A DNA stretch of 64,000 nucleotides from Polynucleobacter sp. HIN5. GTDB taxonomy: Bacteria; Pseudomonadota; Gammaproteobacteria; Burkholderiales; Burkholderiaceae. The position numbers and the translations under genes are program-made. This document shows, in pieces, positions 1 through 9,593 of the stretch. A model generated the notes under the pieces. The model searched no databases and was not told where the DNA came from. It worked only from the letters and a program-made list of their open reading frames with translations. Numbering within the stretch: the stretch's first letter is position 1; each line of letters begins with the position of its first letter. The stretch is taken from contig NZ_AP028136.1 in assembly GCF_030297555.1 (NCBI RefSeq), positions 124,001-188,000 of the forward strand. Reading direction: 5' to 3'.

Positions 1-53
1 TTTGGGAACGCATACCAAGATGATAGCGAATCAAGCGCATTTACAATGGGGGC

Positions 54-1148
54 ATGTCACTCAAATGCGGAATCGTTGGCCTACCGAATGTAGGTAAATC
101 CACCCTGTTTAATGCCCTCACTAAGGCAGGTATTGCAGCCGAAAATTATCCGTTTTGTACGATTGAGCCCAATGTGGGCATGGTCGAGGTCCCGGATCCC
201 CGTTTGGTTGCCTTAGCGCAGATTGTGAGTCCTGAGCGAATCGTGCCCGCTACGGTCGAGTTTGTCGATATTGCTGGATTGGTAGCCGGCGCCTCCAAAG
301 GCGAGGGGCTTGGAAATCAATTTTTGGCCAATATTCGGGAGACCGACGCGATTACCCACGTCGTGCGTTGCTTTGAAGATGCTAATGTGGTCCATGTCAG
401 TGGTAAGGTCGACCCGATTGCGGATATTGGGGTGATTGATACTGAACTCGCTTTAGCTGATTTAGGTACGGTTGAGAAAGCCCTGCAGCGATACTCGAAG
501 GCGGCTAAATCGGGGAACGATAAAGAGGCAGCAGCCTTGGTTGCGGTGCTCACCAAGGTTCAGGCACAACTGGATCAAGCCTTGCCGGTACGCGCCATGA
601 GTCTCAGTAAGGAAGAGTTGGTCCTGCTTAAGCCCTTTTGTTTAATTACGGCAAAACCAGCGATGTATGTGGCGAACGTAAAAGAAGATGGGTTTGAGAA
701 CAACCCCCATCTTGAGGCGGTCAAGCAGCATGCTGCCAAAGAGAATGCCCCGGTCGTTGCGGTATGCGCAGCCATTGAAGCTGAGATTGCTGATTTAGAG
801 GATGCCGATAAGGCCGAGTTCTTGGCTGATCTTGGAATGAGTGAGCCAGGGCTAAATCGGGTGATTCGGGCGGGCTATAGCTTATTGGGCTTACAAACCT
901 ACTTCACAGCTGGTGTGAAAGAGGTGCGTGCTTGGACGATTCATATTGGCGACACCGCGCCCCAGGCTGCAGGAGTGATTCATACGGATTTCGAGCGCGG
1001 CTTTATTCGAGCACAAACGATTGCTTACGATGATTACATTCAATACAAAGGTGAGCAGGGTGCGAAGGAAGCAGGCAAGATGCGTGCCGAAGGTAAGGAA
1101 TACATCGTCAAGGATGGCGATGTCTTGAACTTTTTATTTAACGTCTAA
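54..1148 (+). CDS. ychF: Redox-regulated ATPase YchF (OBG-family P-loop protein)
   Basis: Cytosolic Obg-like P-loop NTPase that binds ribosomes and, in the family, prefers ATP to GTP. The P-loop GLPNVGKST lies at residues 9-17, followed by the switch/G3 segment [17 protein letters not shown] at about 72-88. The C-terminal TGS-like domain ends in the family-typical DVLNFLFNV. At 364 residues it is full length. The ATG has a G-rich Shine-Dalgarno (ATGGGGGC) just upstream. It is convergent with trpC, with a single base between the two stop codons. No complete upstream gene is visible because the window begins 53 bases earlier. The family assignment is very secure. Confidence 0.97.
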   Translation: MSLKCGIVGLPNVGKSTLFNALTKAGIAAENYPFCTIEPNVGMVEVPDPRLVALAQIVSPERIVPATVEFVDIAGLVAGASKGEGLGNQFLANIRETDAITHVVRCFEDANVVHVSGKVDPIADIGVIDTELALADLGTVEKALQRYSKAAKSGNDKEAAALVAVLTKVQAQLDQALPVRAMSLSKEELVLLKPFCLITAKPAMYVANVKEDGFENNPHLEAVKQHAAKENAPVVAVCAAIEAEIADLEDADKAEFLADLGMSEPGLNRVIRAGYSLLGLQTYFTAGVKEVRAWTIHIGDTAPQAAGVIHTDFERGFIRAQTIAYDDYIQYKGEQGAKEAGKMRAEGKEYIVKDGDVLNFLFNV

Positions 1149-1149
1149 G

Positions 1150-1953
1150 TCAAGCAAATAATGCTGCGAGTGCCTTGCCCGGGTGCTCAGCGCGCATAAA
1201 GGCTTCACCAATTAAAAATGCATTGACCCCAGCTTCTTGCATCCGCTTGACATCGTTGGCATTAAGAATCCCGGACTCTGTAATGACGAGTTTGTTTTTG
1301 GGAATGGCTGGTAGTAGATCGAGGGTGGTTTGTAAGCTCACCTCAAAGGTCTTGAGATTACGGTTATTGATGCCCAGTAGAGGTGTTTGAAGTTCAAGAG
1401 CCGCTTCTAATTCCGCGCCATCATGAACTTCCACCAGTACATCGAGCCGGTTCTCGATCGCACATGCTTCGAGCTCTTGCATTTGCGATAACTCAAGTGC
1501 CGCGACAATTAAAAGTATTGCATCAGCACCCATCGCGCGTGCTTCATAGACCTGATAAGGGTCAATGATGAAGTCCTTACGAATCACTGGCAAAGAGCAT
1601 GCAGCTCGGGCTTCTTTGAGATATTGTGGTGAACCCATGAAGTAATCCCGATCGGTGAGAACTGATAAGCAGGTCGCGCCATGCGCGGCATAGCTTTGGG
1701 CAATATCATGTGGCACAAAGTGCTCACGAAGTATCCCCTTACTAGGACTCGCTTTTTTGATTTCAGCAATGATGCCCGGTTTGTGATTACTAACGGAGCC
1801 CATTAATGCTTGGGCAAAGCCACGCACCTTCGTATTTGGATCGGAATTGGCTTGGAGGGCCTTTTTTAATATTTCTCCACTCGAGATCAAGCGTTGTGCT
1901 GCCACAATCTCATGTCGCTTCGTCTCCAGAATACGACTCAGAATATCGCTCAT
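1150..1953 (-). CDS. trpC: Indole-3-glycerol phosphate synthase
   Basis: Cyclises carboxyphenylamino-deoxyribulose phosphate to indole-3-glycerol phosphate in tryptophan synthesis. It is a single TIM-barrel domain of 267 residues, the monofunctional form, not the TrpC-TrpF fusion of enteric bacteria. The active-site region [13 protein letters not shown] is at residues 61-73, with later barrel motifs [27 protein letters not shown] and ITESGI. It is the last gene of rpe-trpE-trpG-trpD-trpC. Its ATG overlaps the trpD stop by four bases (ATGA), so translational coupling is expected. Confidence 0.97.
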   Translation of the reverse strand: MSDILSRILETKRHEIVAAQRLISSGEILKKALQANSDPNTKVRGFAQALMGSVSNHKPGIIAEIKKASPSKGILREHFVPHDIAQSYAAHGATCLSVLTDRDYFMGSPQYLKEARAACSLPVIRKDFIIDPYQVYEARAMGADAILLIVAALELSQMQELEACAIENRLDVLVEVHDGAELEAALELQTPLLGINNRNLKTFEVSLQTTLDLLPAIPKNKLVITESGILNANDVKRMQEAGVNAFLIGEAFMRAEHPGKALAALFA

Positions 1954-2981
1954 GAGGCAAGACTTTGCGTTAAGGTAACAAATGCTTCGAGTTTCTGTTT
2001 AGCCTTACCCGAAGCAATTGTGCTGTTAGCCAGCGCAATGCCCTCGGCAATCGATGGAGAGACATTAGCAGCATAGAGGGTGGCGCCTGCATTGAGGCAC
2101 ACAACATCACGCGCAGGCCCCGATTGATTGTTCATGAGGTTCAAAATGATGGCTTTAGATTCTTGCGCATCGGCGACCTTCAGAGTTTCCATTGAGGTAA
2201 TAGCGATCCCAAAGTCACTGGGCGTAATCTCATACTCATTGATTTGCCCGTTGCGCAGTTCAGCGACCATGGTGGGGCCCGAGAGCGTGATTTCATCTAA
2301 ACCATCGTTGCCGTGGACCACTAAGGCATGCTCAGCCCCCATCAGTTGCAAGACTTTTGCTTGAGTAGCCACTAGCTCCGGATGAAATACGCCCATCAGA
2401 ATATTGGGTGCTTTGGCGGGATTGGTGAGGGGCCCCAAAATATTAAAGATGGTGCGCACCCCCAGGTCCTTGCGGACCGGAACCACGTTTTTCATGGCAG
2501 GGTGATGGTTAGGGGCAAACATAAAGCCAATACCAAGTTGCTCAATACATTGACTCACCGCCGCAGCACTCAGATTTAGTTTGACCCCAAGCGCCTCCAA
2601 AACATCGGCGCTTCCTGATTTGCTACTGACACTGCGGTTGCCATGCTTCGCAATCTTGGCACCTGCCGCAGATGCAACAAACATGGATGCCGTCGAGATA
2701 TTAAAGGTATGAGCACCATCACCACCGGTACCGACCACATCAACCAGATGGGTCTTGTCTTTGACATCTACTGCAGTGGCAAAGTCCCGCATTACGGTCG
2801 CAGCCGCAGCAATTTCAGTGGGCGTTTCTTTTTTGCTGCGAAGGGCAACCAAAAGGGCAGCCACCATCGGGCCTGGCAGTTCACCACCCATAATGGCGCG
2901 CATGATCTGTACCATTTCAGCTTCGGGTAACTCTTTCCCGTCAATCAAGTGTTGAAGCGTTTGGGATGGGGTCATGGCCAT
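1950..2981 (-). CDS. trpD: Anthranilate phosphoribosyltransferase
   Basis: Transfers phosphoribose from PRPP to anthranilate, the second committed step to tryptophan. The PRPP/Mg-binding signature GTGGDG lies at residues 84-89, followed by FNIST and [15 protein letters not shown], all diagnostic of the TrpD family. At 343 residues it has normal length and no fused glutaminase domain. It sits three bases after trpG and overlaps trpC by four, so it is an internal operon gene. Two near-adjacent ATG codons (residues 1 and 3) make the exact start slightly uncertain. Confidence 0.97.
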   Translation of the reverse strand: MAMTPSQTLQHLIDGKELPEAEMVQIMRAIMGGELPGPMVAALLVALRSKKETPTEIAAAATVMRDFATAVDVKDKTHLVDVVGTGGDGAHTFNISTASMFVASAAGAKIAKHGNRSVSSKSGSADVLEALGVKLNLSAAAVSQCIEQLGIGFMFAPNHHPAMKNVVPVRKDLGVRTIFNILGPLTNPAKAPNILMGVFHPELVATQAKVLQLMGAEHALVVHGNDGLDEITLSGPTMVAELRNGQINEYEITPSDFGIAITSMETLKVADAQESKAIILNLMNNQSGPARDVVCLNAGATLYAANVSPSIAEGIALANSTIASGKAKQKLEAFVTLTQSLAS

Positions 2982-2984
2982 TTC

Positions 2985-3551
2985 TTACTTCATCGCTAAA
3001 AAGTTTTTCAGGAGAGCGTGACCGTTCTCAGAGAGAATTGACTCCGGATGAAATTGAACACCCTCCACGCATAACTCCTTATGACGCACGCCCATGATTT
3101 CACCATCGGCAGTTTGTGCGGTGATGGTTAAGCAACCAGGTAGATTCTCTCGATTAATGGCGAGCGAGTGGTAGCGCGTCACCCGAAATGATTTCGGGAG
3201 ATGTTTAAAGACGCCTTCGTCCGTATGGGTGATCTCATCGGTTTTGCCGTGCATCACTTTCTTAGCGCGGATCACCTCGCCTCCAAAAGCCTCACCAATC
3301 GCTTGATGCCCAAGGCAGACGCCCAGAATCGGAATCTTGCCCGCATAGGTCTTGATGGTATCAACCGAGATCCCTGCTTCCTTTGGGCTGCATGGTCCTG
3401 GGGAAATGCAAATCCGATCTGGATTGATTTTGGCAATATCTGCAACACTGATTTCATCATTACGGACAACTTTCACGTCTTCGCCAAGCTCAGCAAAGTA
3501 TTGCACCAAGTTATAGGTAAAGGAGTCGTAGTTATCGATCATTAAGAGCAT
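2985..3551 (-). CDS. trpG: Anthranilate synthase component II (glutamine amidotransferase)
   Basis: Glutaminase subunit that feeds ammonia to TrpE. It is a class I amidotransferase of 188 residues. The nucleophile Cys79 is in GVCLGHQ, and the His168/Glu170 pair in VQFHPES completes the triad. In many bacteria the same subunit also serves aminodeoxychorismate synthase. No pabB is nearby here, so a dual role is only possible. It starts two bases after the trpE stop codon and ends three bases before trpD, which is tight operon packing. Confidence 0.96.
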   Translation of the reverse strand: MLLMIDNYDSFTYNLVQYFAELGEDVKVVRNDEISVADIAKINPDRICISPGPCSPKEAGISVDTIKTYAGKIPILGVCLGHQAIGEAFGGEVIRAKKVMHGKTDEITHTDEGVFKHLPKSFRVTRYHSLAINRENLPGCLTITAQTADGEIMGVRHKELCVEGVQFHPESILSENGHALLKNFLAMK

Positions 3552-3553
3552 CG

Positions 3554-5047
3554 TTATGCTCCTTTAGAGGATTCGGTTAATTCAGCGGCTGCTAATACCG
3601 CTTTTGCTTTCGCTTCGGTCTCTTTCCATTCGGAGATGGGATCCGAATCGGCCACGACACCTGCGCCCGCTTGCGAGTGCAGCATGCCGTCTTTAATCAC
3701 GCCGGTGCGGATCACAATCGCCACATCCATATCGCCTGAGAAGGAGAGATAACCGGCAGCACCGCCATAGATGCCACGTTTGGTAATTTCCATTTCATCA
3801 ATAATTTCCATCGCCCGAATTTTGGGAGCACCGGATAGGGTGCCGGCAGGGAAGGTGGCGCGTAAGACATCCATATTGCTCATATTGTCCTTGAGTTCGC
3901 CTTCGACTGAGCTAACGATATGTTGCACGTGGGAATACTTTTCAATCACCATCGAATCGGTGACCTTGACACTTCCGGTCTTAGCGATGCGCCCAACATC
4001 ATTACGAGCTAGATCAATCAACATCACATGCTCAGCGATTTCTTTGGGATCGGCCAACAACTCTTTGGCAAGTTGTGCATCTTCTTCGGGCGTCGCACCG
4101 CGGCGACGGGTTCCGGCCAGTGGCCGAATGGTGACCATCTTACGGCCCTCACGTTTTTCTTGGCGCACTAAGATTTCAGGGGATGAGCCCACAATTTGCA
4201 AATCCCCAAAGTCATAGAAATACATATAAGGGGAGGGGTTGAGTGAGCGTAATGCGCGATAGAGTTGCAATGGTGGTTCAGTGAAGGTTCGGCTGATGCG
4301 CTGGCCAATGACCACCTGCATGCAATCACCTGCGAGGATATAGTCCTTGGTGCGACGCACTGCATCTTCAAAATCGCTCGCCTTGAATTTGCGAATAAGT
4401 TCGGGGCGTGGCTTGGATGCTTGTTCTTCGGGTATCTGGATCGGGACTGTAAGCATTGCTTGCAAGCTTTGCAGCCGTTTAGTGCCGCTCTCATAAGCGT
4501 TGGAGTCATTGGGATCTACATACACAATGAAGTAGATCTTGCCTGCGACATTGTCAACCACAGCCAATTCCTCGGTGAGCATCAGCTGAATATCAGGTAC
4601 ACCGATTTCATCGGGTAAGGAGTGAACCGCAAGTCGCTTTTCAATATAGCGAACTGTGTCGTAGGCGAAGTAACCGGCCAAGCCACCACAAAAGCGCGGC
4701 AAGTTCGCTTGAGGGGCTACCTTAAAGCGTTTGAGATAGGTATCAATGAAGTCAAGTGGGTTCTCGTGATTGCGCTCAATGACCGTACCATCGTGCACGA
4801 TCTCATTGATTGGGTTGCTTGGTGTGCCAACGGTTTTAAAAATAGTGCGCGCTGGTAGGCCAATAATGGAATAGCGCCCAAAGCGCTCGCCCCCATAAAC
4901 GGACTCCAAGAGAAAGGTATTTTTTTGGCCGGACTTCTGGGTCAGCTTCAAATAGAGCGACAGCGGGGTCTCGAGATCGGCAAGCGACTCCGCAACCAGA
5001 GCTATGCGGTTGTAACCCTGTTTCGCGAATTCGTGTAAGTCAGTCAT
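3554..5047 (-). CDS. trpE: Anthranilate synthase component I
   Basis: Chorismate-utilising large subunit that makes anthranilate together with TrpG. The C-terminal chorismate-binding domain shows the expected motifs: [43 protein letters not shown], and the [13 protein letters not shown] and GIYGGAAGY segments. I chose the ATG that begins [14 protein letters not shown] because it matches the usual N terminus. Two further in-frame ATGs lie 6 and 9 bases upstream. The rpe stop is only about 30 bases upstream, which leaves no room for a leader peptide and attenuator directly before trpE. Confidence 0.95.
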   Translation of the reverse strand: MTDLHEFAKQGYNRIALVAESLADLETPLSLYLKLTQKSGQKNTFLLESVYGGERFGRYSIIGLPARTIFKTVGTPSNPINEIVHDGTVIERNHENPLDFIDTYLKRFKVAPQANLPRFCGGLAGYFAYDTVRYIEKRLAVHSLPDEIGVPDIQLMLTEELAVVDNVAGKIYFIVYVDPNDSNAYESGTKRLQSLQAMLTVPIQIPEEQASKPRPELIRKFKASDFEDAVRRTKDYILAGDCMQVVIGQRISRTFTEPPLQLYRALRSLNPSPYMYFYDFGDLQIVGSSPEILVRQEKREGRKMVTIRPLAGTRRRGATPEEDAQLAKELLADPKEIAEHVMLIDLARNDVGRIAKTGSVKVTDSMVIEKYSHVQHIVSSVEGELKDNMSNMDVLRATFPAGTLSGAPKIRAMEIIDEMEITKRGIYGGAAGYLSFSGDMDVAIVIRTGVIKDGMLHSQAGAGVVADSDPISEWKETEAKAKAVLAAAELTESSKGA

Positions 5048-5076
5048 GTTCATCATGCCAGGTCTACTTGAATGAT

Positions 5077-5772
5077 TTAAGACCCAATCGCGTTACGCAT
5101 GGCATGAATGACCTCACCGTAATTTGGCTTACCGAAAATCGCCGAGCCTGCTACAAAAGTATCGGCTCCAGCCTTAGCTACGCTAGCAATATTGTCAATC
5201 TTGATCCCACCATCCACCTCAAGACGAATGGCGCGACCACTCGTTTCTTGATAGTGATCGAGCATCTTACGGACCTGTTCGATCTTAGTAAGGGTGCTGG
5301 GAATGAAGGATTGACCTCCAAAGCCTGGATTGACTGACATCAGGAGCACCAAATCAATTTGATCCAGAGCGTGGTCTAGGTGATGGAGCGGGGTGGCAGG
5401 ATTGAGGACGAGTCCAGACTGGCAGCCATGATCTTTAATGAGGGAGAGGGTACGATGCACATGCGCACTGGCCTCGGGGTGAAAGCTAATCAGATTGGCT
5501 CCTGCTTTGGCAAAATCAGGGACAATCCGATCAACCGGCTCAATCATGAGGTGGACATCGATCATGGCTGGTTTACCGTTTTTGATCGCATGCGGACGAA
5601 TTGCCTCACAAACCAAGGGCCCAACCGTTAAATTAGGCACATAGTGGTTATCCATCACGTCAAAATGAATCCAATCGGCCCCGGCATCCAAGACAGCCTT
5701 CACTTCTTCGCCCAGTTTGGCAAAGTCGGCTGACAGAATCGAGGGGGCAATGACGGCGGAATTAGGGCTCAT
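5077..5772 (-). CDS. rpe: Ribulose-phosphate 3-epimerase
   Basis: Interconverts ribulose-5-phosphate and xylulose-5-phosphate in the pentose phosphate and Calvin pathways. It is a TIM barrel of 231 residues. Visible family motifs are [16 protein letters not shown] at the N terminus, [33 protein letters not shown] and LEVDGGI. The open frame extends 25 codons further upstream, but the ATG at 5772 gives the canonical N terminus. It is the first gene of a leftward run into trpEGDC. In related Burkholderiales a gph phosphatase usually sits between rpe and trpE, and it is absent here. Confidence 0.95.
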   Translation of the reverse strand: MSPNSAVIAPSILSADFAKLGEEVKAVLDAGADWIHFDVMDNHYVPNLTVGPLVCEAIRPHAIKNGKPAMIDVHLMIEPVDRIVPDFAKAGANLISFHPEASAHVHRTLSLIKDHGCQSGLVLNPATPLHHLDHALDQIDLVLLMSVNPGFGGQSFIPSTLTKIEQVRKMLDHYQETSGRAIRLEVDGGIKIDNIASVAKAGADTFVAGSAIFGKPNYGEVIHAMRNAIGS

Positions 5773-5845
5773 TTGAGTGCTTTTTTGATGTACATACCTA
5801 GATTCTATCTTGCGAACGGGGTTGGGATAGCGCAGAATGCTCCTC

Positions 5846-6220
5846 ATGAATCCACCCGAAATTACTGTTAACGTCCGCCCCCAGTATCTTCCCGAGCAAT
5901 CGGATCCCGATAATCAGCAATACGCGTTTGCTTATACCGTAACCATTCGCAATACCGGAACGGCCAGTGTTCAGCTAATTGCCCGCCATTGGTTGATTAC
6001 CGATGGCGAAGGGGAGGTTCAGGAGGTGAAGGGTTTGGGGGTAGTTGGTCAACAGCCACTTTTACGCTCCGGCGAGCATTTTGAGTACACGAGTTGGGCT
6101 ACTTTGCCCACACCAGCCGGCACGATGCGCGGGGAGTATTTTTGCGTCACCGAGGATGCTCAGTTTTTTCAGGCAACAATTCCAGAGTTTGCCCTGGTGA
6201 TGCCAAGAACCTTGCACTGA
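5846..6220 (+). CDS. apaG: ApaG protein (DUF525)
   Basis: Small single-domain protein with an immunoglobulin-like fold. Homologues occur alone or fused to F-box proteins, and the bacterial function is not well settled (it is linked to Co2+ resistance and Ap4A metabolism through operon context in enteric bacteria). The 124-residue product shows the typical [18 protein letters not shown] stretch, the [10 protein letters not shown] strand-loop and a conserved glycine-rich [11 protein letters not shown] segment. The ATG at 5846 was preferred to the in-frame ATG at 5837 because it matches the family N terminus. It is divergent from rpe across about 70 bases. Confidence 0.93.
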   Translation: MNPPEITVNVRPQYLPEQSDPDNQQYAFAYTVTIRNTGTASVQLIARHWLITDGEGEVQEVKGLGVVGQQPLLRSGEHFEYTSWATLPTPAGTMRGEYFCVTEDAQFFQATIPEFALVMPRTLH

Positions 6221-6270
6221 ATAGGGCTATTAGGGAGTTTTGGCAGGGATTCTCGTTAAGATGGAAGCGC

Positions 6271-6284
6271 TTGATTCAAATCAA
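6271..6284. promoter_or_regulatory. FNR/CRP-family box upstream of gltI
   Basis: The 14-base palindrome TTGATTCAAATCAA is an exact match to the FNR/ANR consensus TTGAT-N4-ATCAA. It ends 26 bases before the gltI start codon. A centre this close to the gene would suit repression or roadblock rather than class II activation, unless translation starts further downstream. No clear sigma-70 promoter was found upstream. The match is seen directly. Its use by an FNR-type regulator is inferred. Confidence 0.5.
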
Positions 6285-6310
6285 AACCCAAATTGATTAA
6301 AGGATTAACT

Positions 6311-7234
6311 ATGAAGCATTTTTCGTGTTCTAGCGTATTAGGCAGTATGGCTTTGCTTGCCAGTAGTTTATTAATTTCGCCAGTGGCGATTGCTCAGCAA
6401 AGCACACTCGATAAAATGAAATCAACCGGTGTGGTAACTATGGGCGTTCGCGAGTCATCTGGCGCTCTTTCGTATACCTTGGGTGATGGCAAATATGCCG
6501 GCTTCCATGTAGAAATCTGCAATACCGTATTGCGCGATATACAAAAGCAACTGAATTTAAAGACACTGGATATTAAATACACCCCAGTCACTTCACAGAA
6601 TCGCATTCCCTTGTTACAGAATGGAACTGTTGACATTGAGTGTGGCTCAACGACTAATAATGCAACCCGGCAAAAGGATGTGGCTTTTGCTGTAACAACG
6701 TATGTTGAGGAAATTCGGATTGCGGTGAAGGCCAACTCTGGAATTACCTCCTTAAATCAGCTCAATGGTAAAAAGGTAGCAACCACTACAGGCACTACCT
6801 CAGTGCAGCTCTTGCGTAAGCATGAGAAGGCTACCGGAGTGAACTTTGAAGAAGTATTCGGTAAAGACCATGCCGATAGTTTCCTGTTGTTGGAATCGGG
6901 GCGCGCTGATGCGTTTGTGATGGATGGCTCCATTTTGGCCGGCAATATCGCGAATGCAAAAAATCCTGGCGATTACCGCATTGTGGGTGAAGTCATCGCA
7001 GTTGAGCCGATTGCCATCATGATGCGTAAAGATGACCCTGGCTTTAAGAAAGCAGTGGACGATAACCTCAAGCGCATGATGAAAGATGGCACCCTCACCA
7101 AGCTCTGGGATAAGTGGTTCTTACAACCCATTCCCCCTAAGAATGCACGAGTTGGTTTGGCTTTGTCTGAAAGTACCAAACAAGCATGGGCCAATCCAAA
7201 CGATAAGCCTGCAGAGGATTATCAGAAGAAGTAA
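6311..7234 (+). CDS. gltI: Glutamate/aspartate ABC transporter, periplasmic binding protein
   Basis: Periplasmic solute receptor that delivers an acidic amino acid to the GltJK permease. The start at MKHFSCSSVL is preceded by an AAAGGA Shine-Dalgarno, and six upstream in-frame codons are discounted. A signal peptide with a hydrophobic core of about 20 residues ends near VAIAQQ. The body shows SBP family 3 features: GVRESSGALSYTLGDGKYAGFHVEIC, RIPLLQNGTVDIECGSTTN and ADAFVMDGSILAG. It is first in gltI-J-K-L, with 13-21 base gaps. Specificity for glutamate/aspartate rests on similarity to GltI and on the operon, not on a test. Confidence 0.92.
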   Translation: MKHFSCSSVLGSMALLASSLLISPVAIAQQSTLDKMKSTGVVTMGVRESSGALSYTLGDGKYAGFHVEICNTVLRDIQKQLNLKTLDIKYTPVTSQNRIPLLQNGTVDIECGSTTNNATRQKDVAFAVTTYVEEIRIAVKANSGITSLNQLNGKKVATTTGTTSVQLLRKHEKATGVNFEEVFGKDHADSFLLLESGRADAFVMDGSILAGNIANAKNPGDYRIVGEVIAVEPIAIMMRKDDPGFKKAVDDNLKRMMKDGTLTKLWDKWFLQPIPPKNARVGLALSESTKQAWANPNDKPAEDYQKK

Positions 7235-7255
7235 TTTAGGCCCTTTCAGTTTGAT

Positions 7256-8041
7256 ATGAACTTAGATTGGAGTGTCTTTTGTAAAGACACTTTGACTGGA
7301 GAAGTAGCCCCACGCTGCTTCTCCTTTTTATTTGGGATGGATCCTAACGCTGATCCTACCTATTTGGATTGGCTAATCTCTGCATGGGGTTGGACCATAG
7401 CTGTCGCTGGGCTTAGTCTAGTGTTAGCAATGGTGATGGGGGTCGTCATTGGTACGATGCGCACCTTACCGTCTAAGCATCTTGTCAATCGACTATGCAT
7501 CGCAGGGGCAACGGCGTGGGTTGAGCTCTTCCGAAATATCCCATTACTCGTTCAAGTTTTTCTTTGGTATCACGTAGTGCCGGCGTTTTTCCCCATCATG
7601 AAAGACTTCCCATCCTATTTATTGGTGAGTATTGCCTTGGGTTTATTTACATCGGCGCGGATTGCCGAGCAAGTGCGTGCGGGGATCCAGTCACTTCCAA
7701 CAGGACAGCGAAATGCAGCGATTGCCTTGGGTATGACCACCACACAAAGTTATCGCTACGTGTTGTTACCGATGGGTATGCGAATCATCATTCCGCCACT
7801 TACATCAGAGTGTATGAATATCGTGAAGAACTCATCCGTTGCGTTTGCGGTGTCTGTACCGGAACTCACTTTATTTGCTTTACAGGCTCAGGAGGAAACC
7901 TCGCGCGGTATCGAAATTTATTTAGCCGTTACGGGGCTTTATATGGTGAGTGCATTCTCGGTCAATCGAATCATGGTCTGGATTGAGAAAAAAACGCGCG
8001 TTCCTGGTTTTATTGCCGCCAATCCACCCTCTACGCATTAA
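7256..8041 (+). CDS. gltJ: Glutamate/aspartate ABC transporter, permease GltJ
   Basis: Inner-membrane permease of the polar amino-acid family. The 261-residue protein has a non-membrane N-terminal stretch, then several hydrophobic helices. The EAA-type loop lies in RAGIQSLPTGQRNAAIALGMTT, which contacts the ATPase. The segment WVELFRNIPLLVQVFLWY is typical of HisM/GltJ permeases. It follows gltI by 21 bases and precedes gltK by 15, so it belongs to the same transcript. Confidence 0.93.
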   Translation: MNLDWSVFCKDTLTGEVAPRCFSFLFGMDPNADPTYLDWLISAWGWTIAVAGLSLVLAMVMGVVIGTMRTLPSKHLVNRLCIAGATAWVELFRNIPLLVQVFLWYHVVPAFFPIMKDFPSYLLVSIALGLFTSARIAEQVRAGIQSLPTGQRNAAIALGMTTTQSYRYVLLPMGMRIIIPPLTSECMNIVKNSSVAFAVSVPELTLFALQAQEETSRGIEIYLAVTGLYMVSAFSVNRIMVWIEKKTRVPGFIAANPPSTH

Positions 8042-8056
8042 GGCAAACGAGAGACC

Positions 8057-8722
8057 ATGAACCTTGATCTGAGCTTTTATAACTGGGAACTATTGACTAG
8101 TTATATCCAAAAGGGCTTGATCTTTAGTGTTCAGTTAACCATCATTGCGACGATTGGTGGGATTCTACTGGGGACGGTGCTGGCTTTAATGCGCCTCTCA
8201 GGAAAACCGTGGCTTGCATTGCCTGCAACTGCTTACGTTAACACCATGCGATCCATTCCTCTTGTCATGGTCATTTTGTGGTTTTTCTTGTTAATTCCCT
8301 TGATGATTGGCAAACCAATTGGCGTTAATTTATCAGCCATCATTACCTTTATTGCATTTGAGGCGGCTTATTTTTCAGAGATTGTGCGAGCCGGAATTCA
8401 GTCGATTCCAAAGGGACAGGTATATGCTGGCCAAGCATTGGGAATGACCTACTCCCAAAATATGCGTTTGGTGGTTTTGCCCCAGGCATTCCGAAATATG
8501 ATCCCTGTCTTTATGACCCAAACCATTATCCTGTTTCAAGATACCTCTTTGGTGTATGCCATTGGCGCTTACGATCTTCTAAAGGGATTTGAGATTGCCG
8601 GTAAAAATTTTGGACGACCGATTGAAACCTATTTGTTAGCAGCCGTGACGTATTTTCTAATCTGTTTTACGCTATCCCGAATTGTTAAGCGCATTCAGGA
8701 AAAAGTTGCAATTGTTCGCTAA
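8057..8722 (+). CDS. gltK: Glutamate/aspartate ABC transporter, permease GltK
   Basis: Second permease subunit, 221 residues with about five hydrophobic segments. The conserved motifs are [18 protein letters not shown] and the coupling loop [20 protein letters not shown], close to the equivalent loop in GltJ. It probably forms a heterodimeric channel with GltJ. It lies 14 bases before gltL. No oddities were seen. Confidence 0.93.
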   Translation: MNLDLSFYNWELLTSYIQKGLIFSVQLTIIATIGGILLGTVLALMRLSGKPWLALPATAYVNTMRSIPLVMVILWFFLLIPLMIGKPIGVNLSAIITFIAFEAAYFSEIVRAGIQSIPKGQVYAGQALGMTYSQNMRLVVLPQAFRNMIPVFMTQTIILFQDTSLVYAIGAYDLLKGFEIAGKNFGRPIETYLLAAVTYFLICFTLSRIVKRIQEKVAIVR

Positions 8723-8736
8723 GAAATGAGATTGCC

Positions 8737-9471
8737 ATGATTGAGCTTCGACATATTTCAAAATGGTACGGTCAGTTTCAAGTGCTCACCAATTGCTCGA
8801 CGGTGATTCACAAGGGTGAGGTGGTGGTCATTTGTGGGCCGTCGGGGTCGGGAAAGTCGACCCTGATTAAGACGATCAATGCTCTAGAGCCTTTTCAGGA
8901 GGGTGAGTTGACGGTTGATGGGATTAACTTACATGATCCCAATACGAATTTGCCAAAGCTGCGTGCACGTGTTGGTATGGTGTTTCAGCACTTTGAACTA
9001 TTTCCCCATTTATCGGTGATGGAGAACTTAACCATTGCCCAAGTGAAAGTACTCAATCGTAATCCAGAGGAGGCTAAACAGCAGGGCCTTAAATATTTAG
9101 AGCGTGTGGGTTTATTAGAACAACAAGATAAGTTTCCGGGCCAGCTCTCAGGTGGTCAGCAGCAGCGCGTAGCCATTGCTCGTGCCTTATGCATGGATCC
9201 AATCGTGATGTTGTTTGATGAGCCTACCTCGGCTCTTGACCCTGAAATGGTGGGAGAGGTTTTGGATGTGATGGTCAAGTTAGCGCAGGAAGGCATGACC
9301 ATGTGCGTGGTCACCCATGAAATGGGTTTTGCCAAGAAAGTGAGCGATCGTGTGATCTTTATGGATCGCGGCAGAATTGTGGAGGACTGCACATGCGATG
9401 AGTTTTTTGCCAATCCCGATGCACGATCACCTCGGGCCAAGGAATTTCTCTCGAAAATATTGGCTGACTAA
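8737..9471 (+). CDS. gltL: Glutamate/aspartate ABC transporter, ATP-binding protein
   Basis: Cytosolic ATPase that powers the importer, 244 residues. Walker A is GPSGSGKST, the Q-loop is [13 protein letters not shown], the ABC signature is LSGGQQQR, Walker B is [13 protein letters not shown] and the H-loop is VVTHEMGFA. It is of normal GlnQ/GltL length. It is the last gene of the transporter operon. Five bases separate its stop codon from the stop of the convergent small ORF. Confidence 0.95.
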   Translation: MIELRHISKWYGQFQVLTNCSTVIHKGEVVVICGPSGSGKSTLIKTINALEPFQEGELTVDGINLHDPNTNLPKLRARVGMVFQHFELFPHLSVMENLTIAQVKVLNRNPEEAKQQGLKYLERVGLLEQQDKFPGQLSGGQQQRVAIARALCMDPIVMLFDEPTSALDPEMVGEVLDVMVKLAQEGMTMCVVTHEMGFAKKVSDRVIFMDRGRIVEDCTCDEFFANPDARSPRAKEFLSKILAD

Positions 9472-9476
9472 TTTTT

Positions 9477-9593
9477 CTAGTCTCTACGGCCTTTGCCGGT
9501 CCAAAACACAATTGCTAATAGAATAGCCAGAGCTAGGAATGCTTCTAGCACAAATAAGAGCATGGGATATTCATCAAATAACTGAGCGAGCAT
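9477..9593 (-). CDS. Predicted 38-residue single-span membrane protein
   Basis: Short open frame [20 protein letters not shown]... ending in WTGKGRRD. It has a short acidic head, one hydrophobic helix (about residues 11-31) and a positively charged tail, so the C terminus probably lies in the cytoplasm. It does not match a family I can name. Support comes from the membrane-protein design and its snug fit between gltL and mltA. Against it are its size and only a weak Shine-Dalgarno (AGAAG). Its ATG overlaps the mltA ATG on the other strand within CATG. Function unknown. Confidence 0.5.
   Translation of the reverse strand: MLAQLFDEYPMLLFVLEAFLALAILLAIVFWTGKGRRD

Noticed and set aside
42..54. 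TACAAT as a -10 element directly before ychF
   Set aside because: No -35 match at 16-18 bases, and it would give a leaderless message although a good G-rich Shine-Dalgarno is present.
6240..6256. Possible sigma-54 promoter before gltI (TGGCAG...)
   Set aside because: The GG element is present but the required GC ten bases downstream is CG shifted by one, so the -12 element is not met.
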